This document shows, in pieces, positions 7,481 through 8,188 of a stretch of DNA of 8,188 bases. The stretch lies in contig WTAX01000362.1 in the NCBI GenBank assembly GCA_013139395.1, positions 1 to 8,188 on the forward strand. The letters run 5' to 3'. The notes under the pieces were generated by a model that saw only the letters and a list, made by a program, of their open reading frames with translations, had not been told where the DNA came from and searched no databases. Within the stretch, counting starts at the first letter, position 1. The number at the start of each line of letters is the position of its first letter. A program made the translations under genes and the position numbers. The DNA is from Gammaproteobacteria bacterium (lineage in GTDB: Bacteria > Pseudomonadota > Gammaproteobacteria > GRL18).

Positions 7481-8188
7481 TTACATTGAATTTCTAATAG
7501 CGTCTATAACAGGTTTAATCTCTGGTTTAACACCTCGCCAAACGTTAAATGATTCTGCTGCCTGCCCGACTAACATGCCTAAGCCGTCACTGATATTACT
7601 TACTCCATGCTGATATGCCCACGCCATAAAAGCAGTTGGCCGGGCAGCATACATCATGTCATAACAACAGCCATCAGGGCTGACAATATTATCTGGCAGG
7701 GGAGGAACTTCACCTTGCAGACTGGCAGCAGTGGCATTAATGACTAAATCAAATTGTTTGCCTTTTAAGTTATCAAAGCCGCCGCCATTAATTTCATGTA
7801 TCTCTGCACTTTTCATATCTAAAAACAAACTGGCTAATTCTGATCCTTTCACTGCAGTACGATTAGCAATTGTGAGGCTATACGGTTTTTTTTCTAAAAT
7901 CGGGCCTATAACCCCTCTGGAGGCACCACCGGCACCCAGGATCAACACTTTTTTTTGTTCAATTGACCAGCCAAGATGATCAATAATATCATTTACCAGG
8001 CCCACACCATCAGTGTTGTCACCTTCAATCTTACCGTCATCGGCAAGAATCAGAGTATTCACTGCTCCTGCTCTGTTAGCTCTTTCGGTTAATGAATCCG
8101 ATAGTTTCCAGGCATCCAGCTTAAACGGCACTGTGACATTAAGCCCCTTACCGCCATGCCCCTGAAAATGACTGACTGCCTGAGCAAA
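7481..8188 (-). CDS. aroE: Shikimate dehydrogenase (5' end cut by window edge)
   Basis: AroE reduces 3-dehydroshikimate to shikimate with NADPH in the cytoplasm, the fourth step of the shikimate (aromatic amino acid) pathway. The last 235 residues are in the window. In window numbering, NVTVPFK (17-23) carries catalytic K23, and GDNTDG (56-61) catalytic D60; their spacing of 37 equals K65-D102 of E. coli AroE, so about 42 N-terminal residues lie beyond the right edge. N44 would correspond to N86. The nucleotide-binding loop GAGGASRG is at 85-92, followed by an NRT motif typical of NADP preference. The C-terminal helix QAAESFNVWRG is also typical. The frame is open to the last base; the in-frame GTG at 8131 is the Val before PFK, not a start. 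It is a housekeeping gene probably unrelated in function to the signalling genes downstream. Confidence 0.96.
   Translation of the reverse strand, partial: FAQAVSHFQGHGGKGLNVTVPFKLDAWKLSDSLTERANRAGAVNTLILADDGKIEGDNTDGVGLVNDIIDHLGWSIEQKKVLILGAGGASRGVIGPILEKKPYSLTIANRTAVKGSELASLFLDMKSAEIHEINGGGFDNLKGKQFDLVINATAASLQGEVPPLPDNIVSPDGCCYDMMYAARPTAFMAWAYQHGVSNISDGLGMLVGQAAESFNVWRGVKPEIKPVIDAIRNSM

Noticed and set aside
7481..8131. AroE beginning at the GTG at 8131 as a complete short protein
   Set aside because: The same frame continues to the window edge and encodes GGKGLNVTV, the conserved shikimate-binding segment, so the GTG is an internal Val codon.

Overview
The window comes from an AT-rich bacterial chromosome, most likely a gammaproteobacterium. 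The evidence is an FadL-family outer membrane protein with a C-terminal aromatic residue, a BarA-style hybrid histidine kinase, a DUF3391/HD-GYP protein and a typical proteobacterial AroE. I cannot place the genus. No rRNA, tRNA, insertion sequence, CRISPR array or phage gene is visible. Four protein genes and one partial at each edge pattern would be a misreading: there are five protein genes in total, of which the first and last are cut by the window edges.

Left part (1-3377): a secreted alkyl sulfatase of the SdsA1/BDS1 type lies on the minus strand and runs off the left edge, so its C-terminus is missing. It is divergent from a plus-strand FadL/OmpP1-type porin. The 204-base intergenic region between them carries a 9-base direct repeat that could be an operator. 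The pair makes sense as a module: the sulfatase would release sulfate and a fatty alcohol outside the cytoplasm, and the porin would pass hydrophobic molecules across the outer membrane. A long hairpin just after the porin gene probably ends its transcript.

Middle (3378-3725): about 350 bases with no convincing gene, containing only short repeats and one candidate promoter.

Right part (3726-8188): three minus-strand genes, in transcription order aroE (shikimate dehydrogenase, 5' end beyond the right edge), an HD-GYP signalling protein, and a hybrid sensor kinase with two PAS domains. The HD-GYP and kinase genes are 23 bases apart and probably co-transcribed. A perfect TATAAT lies six bases before the HD-GYP start codon, so that pair may have its own promoter and a leaderless message. 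The HD-GYP protein keeps every recognisable metal ligand but appears to have lost three residues that contact c-di-GMP in the one structurally known relative I can recall. This is the most unusual protein-level observation here.

No wholly new system can be demonstrated. The best leads are the sulfatase/porin divergon with its repeat, and the HD-GYP/kinase pair.
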